From positions 1-64,000 of the forward strand of contig DATBZA010000033.1 in assembly GCA_036513415.1 (NCBI GenBank): 64,000 nucleotides of DNA, written 5' to 3'. Shown here one piece after another: positions 16,423 to 24,906 of the stretch. The position numbers were made by a program, and so were the translations under genes. The DNA comes from 40CM-4-68-19 sp036513415 (GTDB taxonomy: Bacteria; Myxococcota; Myxococcia; Myxococcales; 40CM-4-68-19). Position 1 is the stretch's first letter. Every line of letters starts with the position of its first letter. The notes beneath the pieces were generated by a model that did not search any database, had not been told where the DNA came from, and saw nothing but the letters and a program-made list of their open reading frames with translations.

Positions 16423-17502
16423 TCACGCGAGCTGGACCGGCAACCCAAGGAACGCGCCGTACCGGGTCGCCTCGGCGGCGATGGCTCGGTGCTCGGCCGC
16501 CGTCGCCCGGGTGATCACATTCAGGTCCACCTTGACGCCCTTCCCTTCGAAAGTTCGCCTCCAGCCTCCCACCAACTGCCCGTCGATCCCGATGACGTGC
16601 GCCCGGAGTGCCGGATCGGGCAACTTTGCCCCCGCATTCTTAAGCCGTTCCAGGAATGCGCTCCGATCCTTGAACCCGACGAACGCCTCATCGTAATTCG
16701 GCAACAGCCGCGCCTGCGCAGGCCTGCCCGGCGCAGGCTGGTGCCCGGCGGTGAACCAGTACTCCCTTCCGTCCACGGACTCCCTGTGCAGCTCCCTTGC
16801 CGCGGCCGCGGTGCCCCTTCTCGCGTCGGTGACCGTGAGCCCCGACCACCACGCAAAGTCGTGCACGGTCGCGGGCCCGCGCGTGTAGTACCTCGCCGCC
16901 AGCCGCGACAGCGCCTCGTCGCGCTCCAGTGGCGCAGCGGGAGGCACGCGCTCCTCCAGCAGCGCGTAGGTGGACTGGTTCCCGCGGCGCGCGCCGCTGC
17001 AGATGACCCCGTCCAACTCGGCGCGCATCAGCAGCAAGCCGAGACGCAACGGCCCGCCGACTTCGATGCGCGCCCGGCGGAGCGCCGCGCCGACATCAGC
17101 GCGCGTCAGGTGCTTGCCTCCCTGCAACGCCTTGGTGAGCGCCGCGCGGCTTCGGCGAGTGACCGCATCATCCAGCTCCAGTTTCCGGAAGTAGTACGCG
17201 CTCGCCGCGATCACCCGAGGCGCGGTCAGCGCCAGCATCCAGCGGATGTCGCGCTCGCGCACGAAATGCCAGGTAGGGCGAAGGATATGGGTGCGCAGGA
17301 TCGTGCCGGCATTCAAGGCCTGCTCGACCGCCGCGTCCTTCGGTTCCGCCGTGCGCTGGGCGACTCCCCATTTCGCCGCCAGGTAGTCCTGGGCCTGGAC
17401 GGCTCCGAACCATCCCACCACGTCGGCCGGACTGTGAAGCGCGGGTTCGGCGAGGTACTGGCTTGCAAACCGCCGGCGTGCGATGTCGAGCGGGCTGAGC
17501 AT
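16423..17502 (-). CDS. AlkZ-like winged-helix DNA glycosylase family protein
   Basis: The protein has 359 residues and matches the HTH_42/AlkZ family of winged-helix proteins, some of which unhook DNA crosslinks or remove alkylated bases. The catalytic QxQ motif is present in GAVQAQDYLAAKW near residue 37. Other family marks are RTHILRPTWHFV and the RGPAT-x-x-DFAWWSGL segment. The ATG at 17502 is used; a GTG two codons upstream is also possible. No biosynthetic cluster for a DNA-alkylating natural product is visible nearby, so it may be a general repair or a YcaQ-like enzyme. Confidence 0.85.
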   Translation of the reverse strand: MLSPLDIARRRFASQYLAEPALHSPADVVGWFGAVQAQDYLAAKWGVAQRTAEPKDAAVEQALNAGTILRTHILRPTWHFVRERDIRWMLALTAPRVIAASAYYFRKLELDDAVTRRSRAALTKALQGGKHLTRADVGAALRRARIEVGGPLRLGLLLMRAELDGVICSGARRGNQSTYALLEERVPPAAPLERDEALSRLAARYYTRGPATVHDFAWWSGLTVTDARRGTAAAARELHRESVDGREYWFTAGHQPAPGRPAQARLLPNYDEAFVGFKDRSAFLERLKNAGAKLPDPALRAHVIGIDGQLVGGWRRTFEGKGVKVDLNVITRATAAEHRAIAAEATRYGAFLGLPVQLA

Positions 17503-17521
17503 GAGCACTTAGGCCAGGAGG

Positions 17522-17977
17522 CTAGAGCTCGAGCCTGAGGAGCGGCAGCACCCGCCCTGGAATGGAGCCCGACGGAACCGAGCCAGCGCGGACGGCGCCT
17601 TCGCGCAGATAGAACGCCTCCGCGTTCGGGTCGGAATGGATCAGCAGCGCGCTGAACCCGCTCGATCGTGCGACGTCCCGCGCGGCGCGCAGCAGCGTCC
17701 CGCCCACGCCGAGGCCCATCGCCGACGGCTCCACGTACAGGTGCTCGAGGGTCCCCTCCGGTGGAGCGCCGCGGATGGTGAAGACGCCGAGCAGCGGGCC
17801 TCCGTCGCGCTCGGCGACGTGCGCACGAAGAGTCTCCAACTCCTCTGGGCGCAGCGCCAGTTCCTCGCGGCAGAGGGCGAGGAACTCCTCCCCGTAACCC
17901 CAGTGCGCTTTCGAGCGCAGGACCAGCCCGGTCAACGCGGCGGCTTCGTCGGGGCGTGCGGGACGGATGCGGATCAC
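17522..17977 (-). CDS. GNAT-family N-acetyltransferase
   Basis: The protein has 151 residues. The GTG at 17977 opens the family's usual first strand (IRIRPARPDEAAALTGLVL). Motif A, which holds acetyl-CoA pyrophosphate, is LYVEPSAMGLGVGGTLL, and motif B is GFSALLIHSDPNAEAFYLREG. The end (GSIPGRVLPLLRLEL) matches small GNATs that act on unknown amines. It is the gene before the AlkZ-like protein on the same strand, about 20 bases apart, so they may be co-transcribed. Confidence 0.85.
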   Translation of the reverse strand: MIRIRPARPDEAAALTGLVLRSKAHWGYGEEFLALCREELALRPEELETLRAHVAERDGGPLLGVFTIRGAPPEGTLEHLYVEPSAMGLGVGGTLLRAARDVARSSGFSALLIHSDPNAEAFYLREGAVRAGSVPSGSIPGRVLPLLRLEL

Positions 17978-18057
17978 GAGCCATTCTAGCCGCTTCGTCC
18001 CGGCGAGCGAGTAGCACAGCGCACCCTCCTCGGCGCCGTTCGTTTCTTGTTGTCGAT

Positions 18058-18088
18058 TGACGCAGTGCGGCCCGCCCCGGGACGAGTT
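18058..18088. repeat. Dispersed 31-bp intergenic repeat, copy B
   Basis: Second copy of the repeat seen at 12718 and 37562. Key parts are TGACGCAGTGCGG and CCCGCCCCGGGACGAGTT. It lies between the GNAT gene and a membrane protein gene. A TTG reading frame passes through it into the membrane protein, but a start inside the repeat is unlikely. Confidence 0.6.
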
Positions 18089-18185
18089 GCGTTCCAAGCT
18101 ATTTGCCGCCCAGCTCAGCGGGATCGGCCCAGGAGATGACCGCCTGTTTCGTGACGGTGCATTCGTTGCCGGCAATGATGCCGAT

Positions 18186-19100
18186 GTGGATGTCGCTTTG
18201 AGGGTCCTGACCGCCTACGGTGCGGGCGCGGCGGTCAATCTCGCGGCAGGGCTCCTGCCCTCGCCGGTGCGTGACGGATCGAGAAGACTCCGTGCGGGTG
18301 CAGTCGCCGCCTCGATGTGTGCGCTCGCGATCCCGTTCTTCCTCGACGCGCCACCCGTGTTCCGCGCGGTCCAGGCCGCGGTCTTCGGTACCCTGTTCTG
18401 CCGCGTCGTCGAGATTGCGCGAGCGCCTTGGTGCTATGGGCGGCGCGAGCGGATCGCCCGGATGCTCCTCGTCCACGACACGCGCCTGATGAAGCCTGTG
18501 CCCCGGTCGTTGCCGATCGGTGCGCTCCTCGCCGGAACGATCTTCCTCATCTCTGGGATCTTGGTCTTCGACGCATCGGCGAGGTTCGCGCCGCCAACGT
18601 TGCCTTACGCGCTCGCCGGGTGGCCGCGCTGGCTGACCGCAGCAGCCGGCAGCTACCTCCTCATCGAGGGGATCTCCGGGATCCTGATTGCGGCGCTCCG
18701 TCCGTTCGGCTGGGAGCATGAGGCGGTCCAGCGATCGCCCGTGCTGTCCCGCACTCTCGCCGAGTTCTGGGGCCTGCGGTGGAACCGGGTAATCGGCCGA
18801 CTGCTCCGGAGGAACTGCTTCGAACCGCTGGCCCGTCGTGGCGCTCCGATGCTGGGAGTGCTCCTCGCGTTCGCGGTTAGCGGGCTACTTCACTTCTATC
18901 TGGTCCTCCCTGCCGCCGGCCTCGTGCCCGCCATCTGGATGGGAAGCTTCTTCGCGGTGCACGGGATCCTGTGCCTGGTCGAAACGCGGCTCGCGGTCCG
19001 GCGCTGGCCGGCTGTCGCCGGCCATGCATTCGTGGTCGCGGCGTTCGTGGCCACCATCCCGCTCTTCAGCGAGCCGTTGTTGCGCTGCTTCAAGCGATGA
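18186..19100 (+). CDS. MBOAT/wax-synthase-like membrane acyltransferase
   Basis: About 304 residues with roughly seven or eight membrane helices. Two features point to the wax-synthase-like MBOAT group: TLAEFWGLRWNRVIGRLLRR (the FWGxRW signature) and the helix AFAVSGLLHFYLV, whose His is the expected catalytic residue. Such enzymes move acyl chains to alcohols or sugars at the membrane. The start is uncertain: GTG at 18186 leaves a full first helix (ALRVLTAYGAGAAVNLAAG), while the frame stays open to TTG 18057 in the 31-bp repeat. No ribosome site decides. Confidence 0.6.
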   Translation: MDVALRVLTAYGAGAAVNLAAGLLPSPVRDGSRRLRAGAVAASMCALAIPFFLDAPPVFRAVQAAVFGTLFCRVVEIARAPWCYGRRERIARMLLVHDTRLMKPVPRSLPIGALLAGTIFLISGILVFDASARFAPPTLPYALAGWPRWLTAAAGSYLLIEGISGILIAALRPFGWEHEAVQRSPVLSRTLAEFWGLRWNRVIGRLLRRNCFEPLARRGAPMLGVLLAFAVSGLLHFYLVLPAAGLVPAIWMGSFFAVHGILCLVETRLAVRRWPAVAGHAFVVAAFVATIPLFSEPLLRCFKR

Positions 19101-19213
19101 AGCGCCGGCTGCTACATGAGGCCGCCGCGCCGTAATGCCGGGGCGATCAACGCGCACTCGTGGTAGTTGCCTTGCCGGCCGTCCCAATGACGGGGCGCGC
19201 AGGTGGAGGCGAG

Positions 19214-19588
19214 ATGGACGAAGGCAACAGGAAGGCGATTTGGGCCGGACGCGCAGTGTCGATCCTCGTCGCTCTTCCCTTTGTCTACAGCGCAGTGATG
19301 AAGCTCATCGTGCACCCCGAGGTCATCAAGGGGATGAGCCACCTGGGGCTGCCCGAGTCCCTGATCAGGCCGCTGGGCGTCATCGAGTTGCTTTGCGTCG
19401 TGGTCTATCTCGTCCCACAGACGTCCGTACTGGGAGCGATCCTCCTCACCGGATACGTGGGGGGTACCATCATCACTCACTTGCGCGTCGGCGAACCCGT
19501 CTACTTCAACATCATCATCGGGCTCTTGATCTGGCTCGGGCTGTATCTCCGGCGACCTCGACTCCGCGAGCTGCTCTGGTCGACCTAG
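19214..19588 (+). CDS. DoxX-like integral membrane protein (first of three)
   Basis: The protein has 124 residues and four membrane helices. The ATG at 19214 follows GGAGG. DoxX-family marks are the first-helix pattern ILVALPFVYSAVMKL, the GVIELLCVVVYLVPQTSVLGAIL stretch cut by Gly/Pro turns, and the third-helix GGTIITHLRVGEP. The family is linked to redox or lipid-related membrane functions, but no reaction is established. Its TAG shares the bases CTAG with the stop of the convergent MarR gene. Confidence 0.82.
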   Translation: MDEGNRKAIWAGRAVSILVALPFVYSAVMKLIVHPEVIKGMSHLGLPESLIRPLGVIELLCVVVYLVPQTSVLGAILLTGYVGGTIITHLRVGEPVYFNIIIGLLIWLGLYLRRPRLRELLWST

Positions 19589-20076
19589 TCCTCGGCTAGC
19601 TTGTCGGTCGCGCTTCGTCCGGCGTCTACGGTGCGGCGGAGAAAGTCGGCCAGCACTTCGAGCTCGGCGTCTCCATATCCGGCGCAGATCTCGTTCATCG
19701 AGGAGTTCATCCCCGAGTAGAGGCGCATCAGCTCCGGGTTCCGGTCGCGTCGGGCGCGGACGACGACAGCGCGGCGGTCGGACGGGTCGCGTTCGCGCGC
19801 TACCCAGCCGCCGCGTTCGAGCCGGTCCAGGATTCCGGTGATGGTGGCGGGGTGCAGCGCGGCGCGTTCTGCCAGGGCGCTCGGACTGAGTGGACCGTGG
19901 CGCGCGACCAGGTCGAGGCAATCGAGGTCGACGTCGTTGAGGCCGGCGCGTGCGGAGACCTGATGGTTGAGCAGGGACAGCTGGATGCTCAGCGCCCGCA
20001 GCGACTGCTTGATCGCGGCGGTCAACCGCCGCCGGCGCTGCGCCGCGTCCGAATCGCTTGACGATATGGAAGTCAT
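19585..20076 (-). CDS. MarR-family transcriptional regulator
   Basis: The protein has 163 residues. The winged helix is clear: LDLVARHGPLSPSALAERAA, then HPATITGILDRLERGGWVAR and wing ERDPSDRRAVVVRA. The ATG at 20076 is preferred over longer versions, which would run through the operator. It is divergent from a DoxX-like gene, with an inverted repeat between them, and convergent with another DoxX-like gene that it overlaps by four bases. It probably controls both itself and the DoxX-like gene at 20121. Confidence 0.88.
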   Translation of the reverse strand: MTSISSSDSDAAQRRRRLTAAIKQSLRALSIQLSLLNHQVSARAGLNDVDLDCLDLVARHGPLSPSALAERAALHPATITGILDRLERGGWVARERDPSDRRAVVVRARRDRNPELMRLYSGMNSSMNEICAGYGDAELEVLADFLRRTVDAGRSATDKLAED

Positions 20077-20087
20077 ACGATATCTTG

Positions 20088-20109
20088 TCCGTACAATCTG
20101 ACGTACGGA
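20088..20109. promoter_or_regulatory. Inverted repeat between divergent MarR and DoxX-like genes
   Basis: TCCGTAC (20088-20094) and GTACGGA (20103-20109) form a perfect 7-bp inverted repeat with an 8-bp spacer. The right arm overlaps the GGAGG ribosome site of the gene at 20121. Probable MarR operator for both directions. Confidence 0.65.
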
Positions 20110-20120
20110 GGACAAGTACC

Positions 20121-20564
20121 ATGATCACCGCGACAGATGCCATCCGGGGCTCGACCGCAAACGCGACCCCGGAGCTGGGAACGAGAAGGGATCGAATCGT
20201 CTATTGGGCCACCACGGGGATCGTGTGTGCCGTCATGGTGTTCAGCATCATCAACTTCACCTTCATCGACCGCTTCCCGTTTCCGGAGGGAGCTTTCGTC
20301 CATCTGGGTTTGCCCAACTACTTCAGGGCGGAGATTACGGTCGCCAAGGCATTGGGAGTTCTGGCGCTGCTGGTGCCAGGCATTCCGGCCAGGATCAAGG
20401 AGTTCGCGTATTTCGGGTTCGGGATCACCTTGATCTCGGCCAGCATCGCTCATTTTTCCGTTGGCGATGCGAGGATCAGCGTTTTGTTCATCATCGATCC
20501 GCTGATCTTCCTGGGCCTGTTGATCGCTTCCTATTTCTATTTCCACAAGCTGAGGGATGCCTGA
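20121..20564 (+). CDS. DoxX-like integral membrane protein (second of three)
   Basis: The protein has 147 residues with four predicted membrane helices: TTGIVCAVMVFSIINFTF, VAKALGVLALLVPG, FAYFGFGITLISASIAHF and SVLFIIDPLIFLGLLIASYF. The layout fits the DoxX-like family; LGLPNYFRAEITVAKALG resembles its second conserved loop. GGAGG lies ten bases before the ATG. It is divergent from the MarR gene and therefore its likely main target. Function unknown. Confidence 0.78.
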   Translation: MITATDAIRGSTANATPELGTRRDRIVYWATTGIVCAVMVFSIINFTFIDRFPFPEGAFVHLGLPNYFRAEITVAKALGVLALLVPGIPARIKEFAYFGFGITLISASIAHFSVGDARISVLFIIDPLIFLGLLIASYFYFHKLRDA

Positions 20565-20587
20565 ACGAGCTGGGGACTCCAGCGCCC

Positions 20588-22369
20588 TCACGCCCCGCGC
20601 AGGTTCCGCTCGGCCAGCGCCAGAATCGCCGCGACGTCCTCGGACGCCTCCACGGCTCCCGGAACCCGATGCGCATTCTGCGAGAGGTCCTTCGCCAGCA
20701 GAGCCAGCAGGTACCGAAGCCGTGCGCGCGCCTCGCCCTTCAGGGCGAGGTAGTCCTCGTGCATCTGGTTCACTTCCCAGCGCCGGCCATCGAACCGGCT
20801 CCGCCAGGTCTCGCCGGCAGCGTCGACCAGATGCGGCTCCGGGATCCCGAAGCCCGCCTCGTCGGGGAGCGGCTCAACGGCCTCCACAGTAGCCTCCGCG
20901 GCTGCAGTCCGGGCCCCTTGCTCGACATCGACTCTCAAGCGCGCGGTCGCTCCGGGGCGGGTTCCCGCCTCCGCCGTCACCGCCGGGCGCGCTCCTTCTC
21001 CGCGCACGGAGAAGCCTGCGCCCTCCAGGGTCCAGCGGTAAGCCACGCCTCGGCGGATCAGCCGCCCGTCGCGGTCGCGAGCTTCGGCGCGCGCACGATG
21101 CTCATGCCCAGGCGCGACCTCGACCGGATCGGGAGCGATGCTCACCGTGGCGAGGTCGCCGGCGGGGAACAGCTCCAGCTCCGCGGGGGCCGCTTCTTCC
21201 GGATCGAGCGGCTCGGGTGCGCCGCGCCCGTCCGCAACATCGCCACCGCCGGCGCCGAGAACCGGAGGAAGGTCATATTGCGGCAGGCGACCGCGCAGAC
21301 CGCGCAACGCGCGGCGCAGCTCCTCGACGACCTGCCGATCGGCCGCTGCACGACGCTCACGGTCCAGTCGCCGGAGCTCGTTCTCGACGAGCGGCCGCAA
21401 GTCGATCATCGCGCGAGCGAACGCCTCGGCTGCGCGATCCGGGACCACCCCGCGTCGTGAACCCGGGGGCACCGTGAATCCGGGGAAGTCGATCAACCCG
21501 GAGAGCTCGCAATCGACCCAAGGCGGCGCGTCGAGATCGAGCGCGTGCAGCTCGCCGATGTCGTCCGCCACCAGCGTCCCCGCGCAGCTCACCTGGATGG
21601 CGGGTCGCTCAGCTCCGCGCGCGACGTACAGCTCGACGTGCGTAGACGGAAAGCCGGCCACCGGGAACTCGGTGGCGAGCCGCAATGGTTCTCCTGTGAA
21701 TCGGCGCGGCACCACGGAGAAGCGCTTCTGCGCGGTGCCCTTCGCCATGGCATCGTGGACCTCCATCTCAACGCCGGACGCAAGGATGGGCCCGCGAAGC
21801 TCCGCAGCGAGATACTCCGCCAGGCGGCGGCCGGACAGGGCGCGCGAGCCGGTCTCGTGCAGCTCGGTGACCACGATTTCGGTGAACGTCTCCGGCGAAC
21901 CGATCTCGGCGGGCAGTTCGTCGAGACGGACGCGGGGCTCGTCCTCGACCAGGCGAAGCACGTGCACGCTGGAGCCGGCCACGCGCGAGCGGATCTCCAT
22001 CCGGTGCCCGATCGACCAGAATCCGAGCAGCCCGACGCCGTACTGCCCGGTGACGACCAGACGGCGGCGTTCCTCGGGACTGAGGCTGCGTTTTCTTGAG
22101 CTCCCGATGTTCGTCGCGATGTAGCGGAGCGCCTCCTCGCGGCCGAGACCCGGCAAGACGCCCTCGCCGTCGTCGCGAACGGTGAGCGCCGGACCGCCGC
22201 GCAGGCGCCGCCGCGAGACGACGATGTGGCGCGCGTGCGCGTCGATGGAGTTCTGGACCAGCTCCGCGACGGCCTTGCGCGGATCGGATTGCGAGCGGGC
22301 CAGCCAGCGGATGAGATCGAAGGGGTCGGCCGGACGGAGCACCAAGGTGCGCGCGGACGTCTTCGGCAC
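20588..22369 (-). CDS. GHKL-type ATPase with an Ig-like insert, unknown function
   Basis: The protein has 593 residues. The N-terminal ~200 residues are a Bergerat-fold ATPase of the Hsp90/MutL/MORC kind: N-box AVAELVQNSIDAHA (33-46; Glu36, Asn40, Asp44), G1 VRDDGEGV (64-71) and G2 TGQYGVGLLGFW (107-118). The middle is a transducer-like region with Arg/Glu-rich helices. Residues ~410-500 look like an immunoglobulin-type beta domain (APDPVEVAPGHEHRARAEARD), uncommon in an intracellular ATPase. The C-terminus has VNQMHEDYLAL and a helical bundle. No histidine-kinase phosphoacceptor, Hsp90 C-terminal or MutL endonuclease motif is seen. It is transcribed alone. Confidence 0.75.
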   Translation of the reverse strand: MPKTSARTLVLRPADPFDLIRWLARSQSDPRKAVAELVQNSIDAHARHIVVSRRRLRGGPALTVRDDGEGVLPGLGREEALRYIATNIGSSRKRSLSPEERRRLVVTGQYGVGLLGFWSIGHRMEIRSRVAGSSVHVLRLVEDEPRVRLDELPAEIGSPETFTEIVVTELHETGSRALSGRRLAEYLAAELRGPILASGVEMEVHDAMAKGTAQKRFSVVPRRFTGEPLRLATEFPVAGFPSTHVELYVARGAERPAIQVSCAGTLVADDIGELHALDLDAPPWVDCELSGLIDFPGFTVPPGSRRGVVPDRAAEAFARAMIDLRPLVENELRRLDRERRAAADRQVVEELRRALRGLRGRLPQYDLPPVLGAGGGDVADGRGAPEPLDPEEAAPAELELFPAGDLATVSIAPDPVEVAPGHEHRARAEARDRDGRLIRRGVAYRWTLEGAGFSVRGEGARPAVTAEAGTRPGATARLRVDVEQGARTAAAEATVEAVEPLPDEAGFGIPEPHLVDAAGETWRSRFDGRRWEVNQMHEDYLALKGEARARLRYLLALLAKDLSQNAHRVPGAVEASEDVAAILALAERNLRGA

Positions 22370-22677
22370 GGACGGCAGTGTAGCGCTTCACCGGCGACTA
22401 CGTCTCGGTCGGCCGGACGACACGCCGAATTTGCGAGACGCACGCTACGGCCCCGGTTAGTTTGCCGCCCGCATGGAGTCCGGCACAGCGGATGCCTTGC
22501 ACGACGGGCCACCCTCACGAAGCCCTGGAGTAACGAAGACTTGACCGCGGGGAGAAAAAGAAGTGCGCACGTGTCGATCCCGCGCGCCGCCGTTCGTCGC
22601 CATGGAGAGACGGGGTTCCAACCTCGTCGAAACCGCTCGGAAGCCCGGCTTCCGACTAGATGAGGGAGACTGCTCGC
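22370..22677. other. Intergenic region without recognisable feature
   Basis: About 300 bp between the divergent GHKL ATPase and third DoxX-like genes. Short frames are open but none has a ribosome site or family resemblance. It presumably carries the two promoters; no clear operator palindrome was found. Confidence 0.4.
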
Positions 22678-23142
22678 ATGGGAGTGATTCTGGAGAGAGG
22701 GAAGTCGATCGAGGCGGCCAGCGTCCCGCGCGCGACCGACACACGGACCGCCGTTGTCTCGGGAAAACGGCTCTGGGCCGGACGCATCATGAGCGGCCTC
22801 GCGATCCTGTTCCTGGCCTTCGATGCCGTCGGCAAACTGCTGCGACTGGCTCCTGTCATCGAAGGGTCTACTCAGCTCGGATACCCTGCGAGCGTCGTCT
22901 TCGGCCTGGGGGTGGTTCTGCTCGTCTGTGTCGTCACGTATGCGATTCGATCTACCTCCATACTGGGAGCGATCTTGCTGACAGGCTATCTCGGGGGCGC
23001 CATTGCCACCCATGTGCGGGTCGGCAATCCGCTCTTCAGCCACACTCTCTTCCCGATCTACGTCGCCGTCCTGATCTGGGGAGGCCTCTACCTGCGCGAC
23101 GCCCGGCTCCGCGCGATCATTCCGGTGCGCGCGCGCGACTGA
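22678..23142 (+). CDS. DoxX-like integral membrane protein (third of three)
   Basis: The protein has 154 residues with four membrane helices and the same motifs as the gene at 19214: helix one GLAILFLAFDAVGKLLRL, loop STQLGYPASVVFGLG, then TSILGAILLTGYLGGAIATH. The last motif is nearly identical to that of the first copy, so the two are likely paralogues. The ATG at 22678 is preferred, with GAGGGAG upstream, but an ATG six codons earlier is possible. It precedes a hydrolase and a YCII gene by short gaps, suggesting one operon. Confidence 0.8.
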   Translation: MGVILERGKSIEAASVPRATDTRTAVVSGKRLWAGRIMSGLAILFLAFDAVGKLLRLAPVIEGSTQLGYPASVVFGLGVVLLVCVVTYAIRSTSILGAILLTGYLGGAIATHVRVGNPLFSHTLFPIYVAVLIWGGLYLRDARLRAIIPVRARD

Positions 23143-23163
23143 CCACGGTCCAAGGACGACGTC

Positions 23164-23997
23164 ATGGAAACAGTCATTTCGAAAGACGGAACCGCCATTG
23201 CGTTCGAGCGGTCCGGCGCGGGGTCCGCGGTCATCCTGGTGGACGGTGCGTTGTGCAGTCGAGCGTTCGGGCCCATGCCGAAGCTAGCGCCTTTGCTGGC
23301 GCGGCGATTCACCGTGTTCATGTACGACCGCCGGGGCCGGGGCGACAGCGGCGACACGCGCCCGTATGCGAGGGAGCGCGAGGTCGAAGACATCGAAGCG
23401 CTGATCCGGGCAGCGGGCGGATCGGCATTCGTGCTCGGCCTTTCCTCCGGTGCGGCCTTGGGCCTGCAAGCAGCGGCAAGCGGGCTCCCCATCAAGAAGC
23501 TCGCGGTGTACGAGCCGCCGTTCATGATCGATGACGCCGCTCACCATGCGGCCGCGGGTCACGAAGAGCAGCTCAAGCGGATGATCGCCGAAGGGCGCCG
23601 CGGCGCGGCTGTCAAATACTTCATGCGCAAGATGGTCGGTATCCCGGCCCTTTTCGTCCTGCTGATGCGCCTGATGATCGGGGTGTGGCGGAAGCTAGAA
23701 GCGGTGGCGCATACGCTTCCCTACGACGCCGCCGTCATGGGCGACTTCTCGCTGCCGGCCGCGCGGCTTGCATCCATCACCACCCCCACTCTCGCCATCC
23801 ATGGTGGGAAGACCGACGCGAGGCTGCAAAAAGCAGTGCGGGCCGTGGCGAAGGCCGTGCCGGGCGCGCAGCTCCGCACGCTGAAGGGTCAGACGCACAA
23901 CGTGAAGCCGGAGGTCCTTTCGACCGTGGTCGTGGAGTTTTTCGCGGGTGAGCACGCCTTGCGCAGCGATCCGGAGGCACGTCGATGCGGGTCATGA
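23164..23997 (+). CDS. Alpha/beta-fold hydrolase
   Basis: The protein has 277 residues. The nucleophile elbow is GLSSGAALG (Ser), the acid residue is in HGGKTD, and the His is in GQTHNV. The oxyanion/lid region (DRRGRGDSGD) is typical of small-molecule esterases and hydrolases of this fold. There is no signal peptide, so it is cytoplasmic. Its last 13 bases overlap the start of the tandem YCII gene, so the two are translationally linked. Natural substrate unknown. Confidence 0.87.
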   Translation: METVISKDGTAIAFERSGAGSAVILVDGALCSRAFGPMPKLAPLLARRFTVFMYDRRGRGDSGDTRPYAREREVEDIEALIRAAGGSAFVLGLSSGAALGLQAAASGLPIKKLAVYEPPFMIDDAAHHAAAGHEEQLKRMIAEGRRGAAVKYFMRKMVGIPALFVLLMRLMIGVWRKLEAVAHTLPYDAAVMGDFSLPAARLASITTPTLAIHGGKTDARLQKAVRAVAKAVPGAQLRTLKGQTHNVKPEVLSTVVVEFFAGEHALRSDPEARRCGS

Positions 23998-24716
23998 TGA
24001 TGCACCGGACCAACCCGCACTGGGAGGCAGGCGCCGCTCCCAGCCTGGAGCTGATCGCCCGCGTCGGGAAGTTGATGGGGGCCATGGCCGAGGCCCGCGT
24101 GCTGGTCGGAGCTGAAGGCCTCCGGGCGAGCTCGCAGGGCGTGCGCCTCCAGTTCTCCGGCGGCAAGCGCACCGTCACCGAGGGGCCCTTCAGCGCGTCG
24201 AACGAGTTGCCTGCGGGTTTCGCGATTCTCCGGGTGGAGTCGATCGAGGAAGCGATCGAATGGGCGACGCGTTTTGCCAACGTGATGGGTAACGTCGAGA
24301 TCGACATCCGGCCGGTGATGGAACCGTGGGACCTCGGCTTCTCGCCGAAACCGGCAGGACTGACGACGCGGCGGTTCATGGCACTGCACAAGGCCGACGC
24401 GGCCTCCGAGGGCGGCGTCGCGCCCACGCCGAAGCAGATGGCCGAGATGGGGCGCTTGATCGAGGAGCTGACCAGGGCCGGCGTGCTGGTCACGACCGAG
24501 GGTCTCCAGCCGAGCTCGAAGGGCGTACGGTTCAAGTTCGCCGGCGGCAAGCACACCGTGACCGACGGGCCGTTCACCGAGTCGAAGGAGCTGATCGCCG
24601 GCTACGTGATCCTCGAGGCGCGATCGCTGCAGGACGCGATGGAATGGGCGCCGCGCTACGGAGCCGCGGTGGGCTGCCCCGAGCTCGACCTCCGTCCGCT
24701 GGCCGAGAAGTCCTGA
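23985..24716 (+). CDS. Tandem YCII/DGPF-domain protein
   Basis: The protein has 243 residues made of two YCII domains. The first (1-110) has TVTEGPFSASNELPAGF, a degraded core with Glu in place of the Asp. The second (~125-240) has TVTDGPFTESKELIAGY, the canonical form. Each half is close to a full single-domain protein, so this is an internal duplication with one diverged half. Proteins of this layout are common next to ECF sigma factors, and the ECF42 factor at 10-11 kb may control it. The start overlaps the hydrolase gene. Confidence 0.87.
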   Translation: MRVMMMHRTNPHWEAGAAPSLELIARVGKLMGAMAEARVLVGAEGLRASSQGVRLQFSGGKRTVTEGPFSASNELPAGFAILRVESIEEAIEWATRFANVMGNVEIDIRPVMEPWDLGFSPKPAGLTTRRFMALHKADAASEGGVAPTPKQMAEMGRLIEELTRAGVLVTTEGLQPSSKGVRFKFAGGKHTVTDGPFTESKELIAGYVILEARSLQDAMEWAPRYGAAVGCPELDLRPLAEKS

Positions 24717-24733
24717 CCGCTGGAAACCCCGCC

Positions 24734-24775
24734 CTGACGCTGCCCCTGCGGCCGATTCCGCCTGCGTAGCGTCAG
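24734..24775. terminator. Possible hairpin after the tandem YCII gene
   Basis: CTGACGCT (24734-24741) and AGCGTCAG (24768-24775) form an 8-bp stem around a 26-base loop that itself contains GCGG...CCGC. No T-tract follows, so it may be a weak or Rho-assisted terminator. Confidence 0.35.
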
Positions 24776-24906
24776 CACGATAGGTGAGCTATTCAGGCTC
24801 TGACCTGCTGCGGCGAGAGCGCCCGATCGGCTCAGGACGCATCGACATCGTGCCCGGTGCATCTGCACAGAGCACCTCGCCGAAAACGCAACGCGGAGGA
24901 GTACCC

